A DNA stretch of 64,000 nt from CAMBRQ01 sp945870325. GTDB taxonomy: Bacteria; Bacillota; Clostridia; Lachnospirales; Lachnospiraceae. How positions within the stretch are numbered: the stretch's first letter is position 1; every line of letters begins with the position of its first letter. Where the stretch lies: assembly GCF_050313795.1 (NCBI RefSeq), contig NZ_JBNPMC010000005.1, forward strand, positions 53,918 to 117,917, written 5' to 3'. Position numbers and translations under genes: made by a program. The notes under the pieces are model-generated. The model was not told the origin of the DNA, did no database searches, and worked only from the letters and a program-made list of their open reading frames with translations. This document shows, in pieces, positions 1-7,759 of this stretch.

Positions 1-480
1 ATCGGTATCATGGATGCGAGCGAGGAAGAGAAGAATAAGGTGCTTGAAGTGTCGGGACTTTTGAAAGGCGCTGACATTGACCATAAGGTTTCGGAAGATA
101 TTGAAAGAGATATCTGGAGGAAGTATATCCTTAATTGTGCATATAATGTATTAACGGCATTCTATGACAATAATATCGGGCAGCTTCGAAGTGATCCGAA
201 AAAGGATAAAGAATATGAGCGATTGGTCTATGAGGCATATGAAGTAGCGGTAAAGAAGGGCGTGCATATTGCAAGAGAAGATGCAGATGCAATCGTGCGG
301 CGTTTTCGAGAAGAACTGGAGGATAACGCTACCAGTTCTTTGCAGAGAGATGTGAATGCGGGGCGTCCTACGGAACTTGAGACTTTTAGCGGGTATCTGG
401 TAAGAGAAGCAGAGAGACTTGGAGTAGATGTGCCGGTGTCTAAGAGGATGTATGAAGGATTAAGAGAGAAGATAGGATAG
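1..480 (+). CDS. 2-dehydropantoate 2-reductase-like protein, C-terminal part (partial)
   Basis: The frame is open from the first base, so only the C-terminal domain is in the window (about 159 residues). It resembles the C-terminal helical domain of ketopantoate reductases (ApbA/PanE family, NADPH reduction of ketopantoate to pantoate in coenzyme A synthesis). The supporting features are a KYILNCAYN segment, where the family has a catalytic lysine followed by an N-x-x-x-N pattern, and a late S-S-L-Q-R-D-V-x-x-G-R-x-T-E stretch that matches the family's SSMxxDxxxGRxTE signature. The N-terminal Rossmann domain lies outside the window. A hairpin with a T-tract follows at 546-577. Family members also include reductases acting on other 2-keto acids, so the substrate is not fixed. 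Confidence 0.75.
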   Translation: MGIMDASEEEKNKVLEVSGLLKGADIDHKVSEDIERDIWRKYILNCAYNVLTAFYDNNIGQLRSDPKKDKEYERLVYEAYEVAVKKGVHIAREDADAIVRRFREELEDNATSSLQRDVNAGRPTELETFSGYLVREAERLGVDVPVSKRMYEGLREKIG

Positions 481-545
481 AGCAGTAGTTACAGAGCAGA
501 AAGAAATGCATAGGTATTACCACGAAGTTGTTTTATCAAGATAAT

Positions 546-577
546 AGTGTTGGAGAATCAGTTCCAGCACTATTTTT
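546..577 (+). terminator. Rho-independent terminator after the reductase gene
   Basis: A 9-bp stem (546-554 with 563-571, one G-T pair) with an 8-nt loop is followed by TATTTTT. It sits 66 bases after the reductase stop codon. Confidence 0.7.
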
Positions 578-636
578 GTGTATATATTTACAAAATATAA
601 AACTAAGAACTATTAAATATTATTGCTGGTTTGCAG

Positions 637-694
637 TATAATACCCTTAAAATAAGGACTAAAACAATAATACAAACCCTTATTTTAGGGGTAT
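637..694 (+). promoter_or_regulatory. Promoter -10 box with paired inverted operator-like repeats
   Basis: A TATAAT box at 637-642 overlaps the first of two inverted 17-base sites, 641-657 and 678-694 (16 of 17 complementary). Each site is itself near-palindromic (CCTTA-x3-TAAGG and CCCTTATTTTAGGG). The second site ends about 20 bases before the start of the HTH gene at 714. The -35 region is weak. The arrangement suggests that the HTH protein represses its own promoter (inference). Confidence 0.55.
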
Positions 695-713
695 CATATG
701 AGGAGATTATAAA

Positions 714-1187
714 ATGAAGACATATGCAATTGTGCCATCCATAAAAGGTGAAGATATCAGAGTCTGCAGAAAAAAAACAGGATTGACGCAAGCCGAATTC
801 GCCAGGCTGGTGAATGTATCAAAAAAGACGATAGAGCGTTGGGAAAGCGGTACATCTCCCGTTAGTGGTCCTATCGTAATGCTTGTAAAAATATTAAATG
901 AATATCCACAGATACCCGAGGATTATAGCATACCCGAGAAAGAATATCCTATGCGTCTCTGGTATATGTATCGCAACGAAATATGTACAGTTATCGATGT
1001 AGAAGAACCGACTAGAAAATTAAAAGTGTATAATTACACGAATTATCCGTTGATGCGTGCATTCGGCAAGATTGAAAAGCCAACTTTTGAACAGTATGAG
1101 CAATTTCTGGAATCAAGATGTTTTCCAAGGACAAGGGATAAGATGAAATTGATTCTGAGGGATCAGTACTTAAGGATAAGAAGATAA
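714..1187 (+). CDS. HTH (XRE-type) transcriptional regulator, antitoxin-like
   Basis: 157 residues. A Cro/C1-type helix-turn-helix lies at about residues 13-65 (GLTQAEFARLVNVSKKTIERWESG, where QAEFA and TIERWE are the typical helices). The remaining 90 residues, rich in aromatic and charged residues, are not a domain I recognise. MqsA and HigA antitoxins have a comparable HTH, but no toxin gene is visible next to it. The start is supported by GAGGAG eight bases upstream. The promoter region carries two inverted operator-like sites, consistent with autoregulation. It stands alone between a terminator and tRNA-Ala. I am sure of the HTH and unsure of the regulon. Confidence 0.8.
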   Translation: MKTYAIVPSIKGEDIRVCRKKTGLTQAEFARLVNVSKKTIERWESGTSPVSGPIVMLVKILNEYPQIPEDYSIPEKEYPMRLWYMYRNEICTVIDVEEPTRKLKVYNYTNYPLMRAFGKIEKPTFEQYEQFLESRCFPRTRDKMKLILRDQYLRIRR

Positions 1188-1250
1188 GATGAAATTTAAT
1201 GACAGATATAACTTGCAGTGAAGTACCAGGCGGTGCTATAATTGCGGTAT

Positions 1251-1323
1251 GGGGTATTAGCGCAGTTGGGAGCGCGCAACATTCGCATTGTTGAGGCCAC
1301 GGGTTCGAATCCCGTATACTCCA
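1251..1323 (+). tRNA. tRNA-Ala, anticodon CGC
   Basis: A complete 73-nt cloverleaf can be drawn: acceptor GGGGTAT (1251-1257) with ATACTCC (1316-1322), D stem GCGC (1260-1263 with 1272-1275), anticodon stem CAACA (1277-1281) with TGTTG (1289-1293), and T stem ACGGG (1299-1303) with CCCGT (1311-1315). The anticodon at 1284-1286 is CGC, which reads GCG (alanine). The G3-U70 wobble pair, the main alanine identity element, is present. The discriminator base is A, and CCA is not encoded. A strong terminator follows directly. Confidence 0.95.
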
Positions 1324-1326
1324 GAT

Positions 1327-1353
1327 AAAAAGCGTCGTAAACACGACGCTTTT
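1327..1353 (+). terminator. Rho-independent terminator of tRNA-Ala
   Basis: An 11-bp perfect stem AAAAGCGTCGT / ACGACGCTTTT around an AAAC-type loop ends in a T-tract, starting four bases after the tRNA. Confidence 0.9.
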
Positions 1354-1398
1354 TGTAATTCATGTTGAATAGACTTGAAGTTTTAATTATTTTTAAGT

Positions 1399-1560
1399 CT
1401 ATTTTTGGTTTCCCAGACTATCATGATGAGGCACTTCATCCGAGTTTGAATTTCCGACATCGGTTGTCTTTGGAAGGTCGATCTCAGGGATGTTGTCATC
1501 ATCGTAGCCATCATTGGAGTAAGGATTTACTGGTGGCAGATTAGTTTTACCTTTTTTCAT
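1399..1560 (-). CDS. Small acidic hypothetical protein (53 aa)
   Basis: 53 residues starting MKKGKTNLPP and ending HHDSLGNQK, rich in Asp, Asn, Pro and Ser, with no membrane segment. I chose this start because GAGGAG lies nine bases upstream. A longer in-frame start at 1656 would add a hydrophobic, signal-peptide-like leader (WQRLFFFLIFCILS), but it falls inside a 42-base hairpin and has no good ribosome binding site. I do not recognise a family. It lies between the tRNA terminator and the beta-galactosidase gene, on the opposite strand to both. Confidence 0.45.
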   Translation of the reverse strand: MKKGKTNLPPVNPYSNDGYDDDNIPEIDLPKTTDVGNSNSDEVPHHDSLGNQK

Positions 1561-1628
1561 ATCTATGCACTCCTCGCTTTCGCAGGTAGTATGTGTGGGA
1601 CTGATAGAAAGTATACAGAAGATCAGAA

Positions 1629-1670
1629 AGAAGAATAGCCGCTGCCAGATTGGCATGCGGCTATTCTTCT
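1629..1670. repeat. Long perfect hairpin
   Basis: Arms 1629-1642 and 1657-1670 pair perfectly over 14 bp, and the loop contains a further TGCCA/TGGCA pairing. Read on the minus strand, the second arm runs into a T-rich stretch, so it may be a terminator in that direction, upstream of the small gene at 1399-1560. The remaining bases from 1561 to 1903 show no other clear gene. Confidence 0.6.
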
Positions 1671-1903
1671 AATGTTTCCATTATATTAAGTTGTATCTTT
1701 ATTATAGAATATAGCATGTCCGTAAGCAAGAAATACTCATCATCAGTGTTCGACATCCTTAGACAATTTGTTCTGATCAATAGTCCCCTTTTACTTGGTA
1801 CTTGTAACAAAAATGTCTGGGTGGACTTTGGGGTGGTTGCGCCATTTTCGGGGAAAGAGTATATTGAATATAAAGATAGATTTGAAGTATGAGGAGGAAA
1901 AAC

Positions 1904-3931
1904 ATGGCTTACGGAAATAACATCACAGAGATTCTCTACGGTGGAGACTACAACCCAGAGCAATGGCCGGAGGAAATCTGGCAGGAAGATATGCGTATGC
2001 TGAAAAAAGCACATATCAACATGGTGACACTGAATGTTTTCAGTTGGGCGGCATTACAGCCGGATGAGAATACCTATTGTTTTGATAAATTGGATCGGAT
2101 CATGGAGTTCGTGCGGGAAAATGGATTGAAGGTGTGTATGGCCACGTCTACAGGCGCGCATCCGGCATGGATGGCAAAGCGGCATCCAGACATCTTAAGG
2201 ACAGACGCGGATGGTAAGAAGAGAAAGTTCGGAAGCCGTCATAATTCCTGTCCGAACAGCCCTACATACCGTTTATACGCGGCAAGACTGGCAAGTGAAC
2301 TGGCTAAGAGATATAAGGATTATGACAATATTGTGGCATGGCATATTTCCAATGAGTTTGGCGGAGAGTGTCATTGCGAGAATTGTGAGAAGGCTTTCCG
2401 GGAATGGCTTAAGGAGAAATACGGAACCATCGAGGAAATGAATCGGTGTTTCTATACGGATTTCTGGGGGCATACATTCTATGACTGGGACGAGGTTGTG
2501 CTGCCGAATCTGTTGAGTGAGCATATGGAGTGGGATGGTCAGGAAAAGACGATGTTCCAGGGAATCTCTCTTGATTATCGCAGATTCATGTCTGACAGTA
2601 TGATGGAGTGCTTCAAGTTGGAATATGATGCGATTAAAAAGGAGATGCCGGATGTTCCGATCACTACGAATCTGATGGGTTTCTTTAAACTTCTGGATTA
2701 TCAGAAATGGGCGAAATATATGGACTTTATTTCCTGGGACAGTTATCCGCAGCCAACAGATGGTCCGGCGGTTACTGCATTGAATCATGATCTGATGAGA
2801 GGAATCAAAGAACAGCAGTCCTTCGTGCTGATGGAACAGACTCCGAGTGTCACAAACTGGCATCCGTATAATCGGCTGAAAAGACCGGGCGAGATGCGCC
2901 TGTTAAGCCTCCAGGCAGCAGCCCACGGAGCGGATGCGATCCAGTTCTTCCAGATCAGACGTGGAATCGGCGCATGTGAGAAATACCACGGCGCTGTGAT
3001 CGATCATGCCGGACGGGATGATACCAGAGTATTTCGTGAGGTGACAGCACTGGGGGAGGAATTACAGACTTTGGGAGATGCTTTCCTTGAAGGGCGCACG
3101 CCGTCAGAGACAGCAATCGTATTCGACTGGGATAACTGGTGGGCAGTAGAATATTCCGCAGGACCGAGTGTGCGGATGAAATATCTGGATGCAATCAGAG
3201 ATTATTATGCGGCAGCATTTGAGCAGAATATTCCGGTGGATATTGTCGGTGTGGAGGATGATATCAGTTCTTATAAAGTAGTGATCGCGCCGCTTCTCTA
3301 TATGACTAAGACAGGCTATGCAGACAAGATAAGAGCATTTGTAGAGCAAGGCGGAACCTTCATTACCACGTATTTCAGCGGAATCGTAGAAGAACATGAT
3401 CTGGTACTTCCGGGAGGCTATCCGGGAGAGTTGAAAGATATCCTGGGAATCTGGGTTGAGGAGAATGACGCTTTGCCGGAGGGCGAAGAGAATGCATTTA
3501 TATATGAAGGCAATCAATATCCGGCAGATGTATTGTGCGATCTGATGCATCTGGAAGGTGGCGCCAAAAGCATTAGCGTCTATGAGAAAGATTTCTACCA
3601 GGGAACTCCGGTTCTGACGAAGAATCATTATGGACAGGGAACTGCTTATTATGTCGGAACCAGGTCCAATGCTGAATTCTATAGGCATTTCCTAAAGAAC
3701 ATATTCCAGGAAGCAGGAGTGGAGCCTGTTATGGTGACGCCAGAGGGAGTAGAAGCAGCAGTAAGAGAGAATGAGAAGGGAAGGACGCTGTTCCTTTTGA
3801 ACCATGCGGTGGACAGTAAGCAGGTAGTGCTGGATCGGAATTATGTGGATCTTGTATCTAAGAAGGAATATCGGGCAGGAGAGAAACTGGAATTGAAAGG
3901 AAAAGATGTAGTTATTCTGAGTGCAAGATAG
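1904..3931 (+). CDS. Beta-galactosidase, glycoside hydrolase family 42
   Basis: 675 residues, the normal size for GH42. The N-terminal TIM barrel opens with a GGDYNPEQWP motif typical of the family. The acid/base glutamate is in HISNEFGG (about E151) and the nucleophile is in LMEQTPS (about E311). A Cys cluster around CHCENCEKAF (about 155-164) fits the zinc site seen in many GH42 enzymes. The trimerisation and C-terminal beta domains follow. No signal peptide is present, so it acts in the cytoplasm on imported galactosides. The start is supported by GAGGAGGAAAAAC directly upstream; the longer reading frame (1889) would place the ribosome site inside the gene. It appears monocistronic. Confidence 0.9.
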   Translation: MAYGNNITEILYGGDYNPEQWPEEIWQEDMRMLKKAHINMVTLNVFSWAALQPDENTYCFDKLDRIMEFVRENGLKVCMATSTGAHPAWMAKRHPDILRTDADGKKRKFGSRHNSCPNSPTYRLYAARLASELAKRYKDYDNIVAWHISNEFGGECHCENCEKAFREWLKEKYGTIEEMNRCFYTDFWGHTFYDWDEVVLPNLLSEHMEWDGQEKTMFQGISLDYRRFMSDSMMECFKLEYDAIKKEMPDVPITTNLMGFFKLLDYQKWAKYMDFISWDSYPQPTDGPAVTALNHDLMRGIKEQQSFVLMEQTPSVTNWHPYNRLKRPGEMRLLSLQAAAHGADAIQFFQIRRGIGACEKYHGAVIDHAGRDDTRVFREVTALGEELQTLGDAFLEGRTPSETAIVFDWDNWWAVEYSAGPSVRMKYLDAIRDYYAAAFEQNIPVDIVGVEDDISSYKVVIAPLLYMTKTGYADKIRAFVEQGGTFITTYFSGIVEEHDLVLPGGYPGELKDILGIWVEENDALPEGEENAFIYEGNQYPADVLCDLMHLEGGAKSISVYEKDFYQGTPVLTKNHYGQGTAYYVGTRSNAEFYRHFLKNIFQEAGVEPVMVTPEGVEAAVRENEKGRTLFLLNHAVDSKQVVLDRNYVDLVSKKEYRAGEKLELKGKDVVILSAR

Positions 3932-3950
3932 TGTTATATAAAATGTGAAG

Positions 3951-4006
3951 ACGATTGCCGGATTGAGACAACAAAAAAACCCCTGTTATCCCAATCTGGC
4001 AATCGT
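3951..4006. terminator. Inverted repeat between convergent genes, probable bidirectional terminator
   Basis: The 15-base arms 3951-3965 and 3992-4006 are complementary with one mismatch, around a 26-base loop that contains an A7 run (T7 on the minus strand). It lies between the GH42 gene ending at 3931 (+) and the Rpn gene ending at 4042 (-). Confidence 0.5.
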
Positions 4007-4041
4007 TTATAGTAAAGATTGTTTAGAACATGGATGAATTA

Positions 4042-5106
4042 TTATTTCTGTGTCCGCTGGGATGACCATATGGTTAGAAATTCTTCCGGTGTTTTTGCAG
4101 GGTTGGATTTTACAATATCATAGAACGCCTGAATTCGTTCCGGTGTTTCTTCCAGTTCATCTGCAATTTCTTCCAGGCTCTTTCCCTTGAGGATTTTTTT
4201 GTGGACTAAAGCAATCAGAGTGGATGCGTGTCCCTCGTTCCAGCCCGTATCATGCCCTTCGTTCCAGCCTTCTTCCCGGCTGGTGCGTCGAATCTCCTGT
4301 ACATCATATGCTTCAAAACTATCGAATAGCATGGGAAATCTCCTTTCCAAGATCTGATCGGTAAAGTCTGCAATCTCATCCTTCGGGACATTGATACGAT
4401 GCATAAATGTGGAGACTACCGTAGCAATCACCTCCAGCAGATGCCGTGGGGAATTCTCCTGCAGATTCTCTAGATAATCCAGTGGCAGATCTTTTAACTT
4501 CTTAATATCTTCTGAATTCTTCAACTTATTCACGAACATGACCAATGAAAATTCGTTTCTTTTGCTGATGATTTCATCATCCGAATAATCGTGCACTCGT
4601 ATGACTTCATATCTGAAATCAGGGATATATTCAGCAAAAATATTATTTAGGGCAATACGGTCTGCAAAGTGAGTCGCAACGTTCCAATTAGTGGTTCCCT
4701 CGAAATAGACAATCGGAAGAATGGCAGGGTATTTGAAATCCTTTGTTTTTGTGATGCCCTTCTTCTTTCGCTCCATCTCTTTTTCATAATCGGTCCAGAT
4801 CATTACCATATAGCGTAGTAATTTCATTACCATCGTATAGTCAACCTTTGACTGATGTTCAATAATAGTAATCAGGTACATGGCCAGATCGGGATTCAGG
4901 TGAATCCGTTTTACGACATCTGAATCACGTTCATTGTCCCACATGGTAACAAAACGGCTGCTCATGTCTTCAATCTGCTCGGCTTTCAGGCCTTTCAGGC
5001 AATCAATTGGCACATAGCCATCCAGGAACTGGGCACACATCTCGGCATTTTCGAAGATGATCTTGGCTCCTTGGTCTTGTTCGTTTCTAACAGTTCCTTC
5101 ACTCAT
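4042..5106 (-). CDS. Rpn-family recombination-promoting nuclease / putative transposase
   Basis: 354 residues. The N-terminal half matches the Rpn/Transposase_31 family, PD-(D/E)XK endonucleases linked to RecA-independent recombination. Visible are the LITIIEHQSKVDYTM core (E-x-Q motif), the LRYMVMIW helix, and a LPIVYFEG strand. The C-terminal part has the short repeats EGWNEGHDTGWNEGHAS, common in this family, and a KGKSLEEIADELEETPERIQ helix-turn segment. The start at 5106 (ATG) is preferred over a GTG six bases upstream because AAGGA is correctly spaced. It differs clearly from the three Rpn-like genes at 50-61 kb. No flanking insertion-sequence ends are visible, so it is probably a resident gene. 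Confidence 0.8.
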   Translation of the reverse strand: MSEGTVRNEQDQGAKIIFENAEMCAQFLDGYVPIDCLKGLKAEQIEDMSSRFVTMWDNERDSDVVKRIHLNPDLAMYLITIIEHQSKVDYTMVMKLLRYMVMIWTDYEKEMERKKKGITKTKDFKYPAILPIVYFEGTTNWNVATHFADRIALNNIFAEYIPDFRYEVIRVHDYSDDEIISKRNEFSLVMFVNKLKNSEDIKKLKDLPLDYLENLQENSPRHLLEVIATVVSTFMHRINVPKDEIADFTDQILERRFPMLFDSFEAYDVQEIRRTSREEGWNEGHDTGWNEGHASTLIALVHKKILKGKSLEEIADELEETPERIQAFYDIVKSNPAKTPEEFLTIWSSQRTQK

Positions 5107-5402
5107 AGGCACTTCCTTTCTATACGGTATGAGTGGTCGGAATGGAAGATAACAGAATATTTCTGTTTCTTTTTATTATAGATGAATTATGTAAGAATTC
5201 CAACCAGTTTCTCATACGGTATCGGTATTATTCTGTTATAGAGTATCGTAATTGTTCTGTGAATCGTTGGCTGAATCAGTCCTGGAATACAAAGAAATTT
5301 ATCGGATGTATAATATAGAGATAGTGTAACATAATGATATGGGAAATGCGACAAGAAATTTGCTTTTATAGTAAAAAATATTTATAACAAACTGGTGATA
5401 AG

Positions 5403-5432
5403 TTGTCAAGTGCTAAAATAAACAAATATTAT
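5403..5432 (+). promoter_or_regulatory. Candidate promoter for the amylosucrase-like gene
   Basis: TTGTCA (5403-5408), an 18-base spacer and TATTAT (5427-5432). It is the best sigma-70-like match in the 447-base gap from 5107 to 5553. The rest of that gap is A/T-rich, and I see no gene in it. Confidence 0.4.
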
Positions 5433-5553
5433 GATGGATATTCTCACAGGCTCTATCTTGGAAAGTCTTGAAATGAATTGAGGCGAAAGTGTATAATAAT
5501 CCATAATTAAAGGGAAGAAACAGGTAACTTTTCAGGAGGTTAAAGATATTGCT

Positions 5554-7443
5554 ATGGAGAAAGAAACAAAGAAAGTAACGGCAGCAGAAAACGCAGCCGG
5601 TAAAACTGCCGCGAAGGAAGTATATAATAAGAGATTCGAGAAACATATGGATGAGTTGAGATGGCTCTACATGGAACTCTATGATAACAGTTCTATGTAT
5701 GCAGAGTTATGTGATAATCTGCATCGTTTCTACGAAGAGCGTAATGATGATCTGAAAGCAATTGATCAGTTAAGAGAAGCATCTCCGGACTGGTATAAGA
5801 AGAATGATATGCTCGGAATGATGTTCTATATCGATAATTTTGCCGGTAATATGAAAGGCGTAGAGTCCAAACTGGATTATCTGGAAAAGAGCAATGTAAA
5901 TTACATTCATCTGATGCCATTTCTTGATACGGTAGAAGGACGTTCTGATGGTGGATATGCAGTGGCTGATTTCCGTAAGGTTCAGGAGAAACTGGGAACG
6001 ATGGAAGACCTGGAGAGTCTGACTGCAGCCTGCCATAAGAAAAATATGAATGTTTGCATGGATTTCGTAATGAACCATACATCCGAAGATCATGAGTGGG
6101 CGAAGAAAGCGCGTCAGGGAGACGGTGAATACATGAGCCGTTACTTCTTCTATGAGGATTATTCTATTCCGGCGGAATATGAGAAGACGGTGCCACAGGT
6201 ATTCCCAACTACGGCGCCTGGGAACTTTACCTGGCTTCCGGATGCGGAACATTTTGTACTGACATCTTTCTATCCATATCAGTGGGATCTGAACTATAAG
6301 AACCCAAGGGTATTCAACGAGATGATGTATAACTTCCTATTCCTGGCGAATAAGGGGATTGATATTATCCGTATCGATGCGGTTCCATATATATGGAAAG
6401 AACTATATACACAGTGTAGGAATCTGCCGCAGGTACATACGATCGTGCGTATGATGCGTATGATCAGTGAGATCGTGTGCCCCAGCGTATTGCTTCTTGG
6501 CGAGGTTGTCATGGAGCCTGAGAAGGTAGTGCCTTACTTCGGAACGGTCGAGAAGCCGGAGTGCCATATGTTATACAATGTTACGACGATGGCAACTACA
6601 TGGCATACGGTAGCAACCCGTGATGTCAAATTATTAAAGCAGCAGTTGGATGTTGTAAATGGTTTGCCGAAGGAATATGTGTTCCTTAATTATCTGCGTT
6701 GTCATGATGATATTGGCTGGGGACTGGATTATCCGTCACTTGCGAAAGATGGTATGTATGAACGCCCTCACAAACAGTATCTGAATGATTATTTCCAGGG
6801 ATATGCAGGGGACAGCACCAGCCGCGGAGAACTCTACAATGCAGACCCGGTAACAGGAGATGCAAGATTCTGTGCAACAACGGCGTCCATGTGTGGTATC
6901 GAAAAGGCTGGATTCGAGCAGGATGAAGAAGCGATGGAGAAGGCGATTCAGAAGGATGTGATGCTTCATGCTTATATGTTCATGCAGTCTGGTATTCCGG
7001 TGCTGTACAGTGGTGACGAGATTGGACAGGTGAATGATTATTCCTATAAGGAAGATCCGCATAAGGCAGAAGATTCCCGATATATCCATCGTGGAGCGAT
7101 GAACTGGGAACTGGCTGAGAATATTACAGATGCAAATACTGTGGAGGGAAAGGTATTCCAGAGACTGGATCAGTTGGAGAAGATCCGTAAGAGCGAGCGT
7201 GCATTTGTATCTAACGCGGATACATGGACGATTGAGACTTGGGATTCGAGCATTCTGTGTATCGGAAGATATTATGAAGGTGAGAAGATCATCGGATTAT
7301 TCAACTTCAGCGAGCACGATAAGACGGCGTGGATCAATGAGACGGATGGCGAGTATGAGGATATGATCTCCGGAAATAAGATGGAAGCAAGAGGAGTGAA
7401 TATTCCGGCATTCGGGTTCTATTATCTGAAGAAGGAATTCTAA
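5554..7443 (+). CDS. Amylosucrase-like alpha-glucosyltransferase/hydrolase, GH13
   Basis: 629 residues, close to the usual amylosucrase length of about 630-640. It has the helical N-terminal domain (YNKRFEKHMDELRWLYMELY, 24-43) typical of the GH13_4 subfamily and then a TIM barrel. Catalytic residues are the nucleophile in IIRIDAVP (about D275), the acid/base in LLGEVV (about E317) and the transition-state stabiliser in RCHDDIGW (about D385-386). Amylosucrases transfer glucose from sucrose to an alpha-1,4-glucan; relatives hydrolyse sucrose, so the main reaction is uncertain. No signal peptide. AGGAGG lies 14 bases before this ATG, which is long; an in-frame ATT two codons earlier has ideal spacing and could be a rare AUU start. 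A terminator follows at 7495. Confidence 0.82.
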   Translation: MEKETKKVTAAENAAGKTAAKEVYNKRFEKHMDELRWLYMELYDNSSMYAELCDNLHRFYEERNDDLKAIDQLREASPDWYKKNDMLGMMFYIDNFAGNMKGVESKLDYLEKSNVNYIHLMPFLDTVEGRSDGGYAVADFRKVQEKLGTMEDLESLTAACHKKNMNVCMDFVMNHTSEDHEWAKKARQGDGEYMSRYFFYEDYSIPAEYEKTVPQVFPTTAPGNFTWLPDAEHFVLTSFYPYQWDLNYKNPRVFNEMMYNFLFLANKGIDIIRIDAVPYIWKELYTQCRNLPQVHTIVRMMRMISEIVCPSVLLLGEVVMEPEKVVPYFGTVEKPECHMLYNVTTMATTWHTVATRDVKLLKQQLDVVNGLPKEYVFLNYLRCHDDIGWGLDYPSLAKDGMYERPHKQYLNDYFQGYAGDSTSRGELYNADPVTGDARFCATTASMCGIEKAGFEQDEEAMEKAIQKDVMLHAYMFMQSGIPVLYSGDEIGQVNDYSYKEDPHKAEDSRYIHRGAMNWELAENITDANTVEGKVFQRLDQLEKIRKSERAFVSNADTWTIETWDSSILCIGRYYEGEKIIGLFNFSEHDKTAWINETDGEYEDMISGNKMEARGVNIPAFGFYYLKKEF

Positions 7444-7494
7444 AAAAAGAAAGAGTTCTAAAAGAAGAAAAAATCTTAACAAGAATAAAAAAGA

Positions 7495-7543
7495 GTCAAT
7501 ATGAATTCTATCTGAAACAGAAGATTCATATTGACGTTTTTTT
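7495..7543 (+). terminator. Rho-independent terminator
   Basis: A perfect 12-bp stem (7495-7506 with 7524-7535) is followed by G and T7. It closes the amylosucrase transcript before the polysaccharide locus. Confidence 0.85.
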
Positions 7544-7679
7544 AGTACTCAGCATCTACCAGAGCATTTCATTATTGAATACGAATGTTAGTTTAAAATA
7601 TATGAGTCAGTTAAGTCTTTGTTAAATAAATATAAAATGTCACGAAGCGTAACAAAACGTCAATTGTAATAATTAAACC

Positions 7680-7708
7680 TTCCGAAGAGAATAAAATTGT
7701 GGTATAAT
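7680..7708 (+). promoter_or_regulatory. Candidate promoter of the polysaccharide locus
   Basis: An extended -10 box, TGGTATAAT (TATAAT at 7703-7708), lies 52 bases before the first gene of the locus. The -35 is poor (TTCCGA at 7680-7685, 17-base spacer), as expected for an extended -10 promoter. The rest of the 316-base gap 7444-7759 holds the terminator at 7495-7543 and no gene. Confidence 0.5.
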
Positions 7709-7759
7709 AACAAATTGAATGTAAGTGAGAGAGATACTTTAGATAAGAGGGATATATAA

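Noticed and set aside
1251..1323. tRNA-Ala as an integration site for a mobile element
   Set aside because: No integrase gene and no second copy of the tRNA 3' end is visible in the window; the neighbours look like ordinary chromosome.
1650..1892. 80-codon plus-strand frame before the beta-galactosidase gene
   Set aside because: No ribosome site, and it starts inside the 1629-1670 hairpin. The residues are not protein-like, and it only happens to be open in A/T-rich sequence.
5133..5318. 61-codon frame between the Rpn and amylosucrase genes
   Set aside because: No ribosome site and no family resemblance; its composition is that of translated noncoding DNA.
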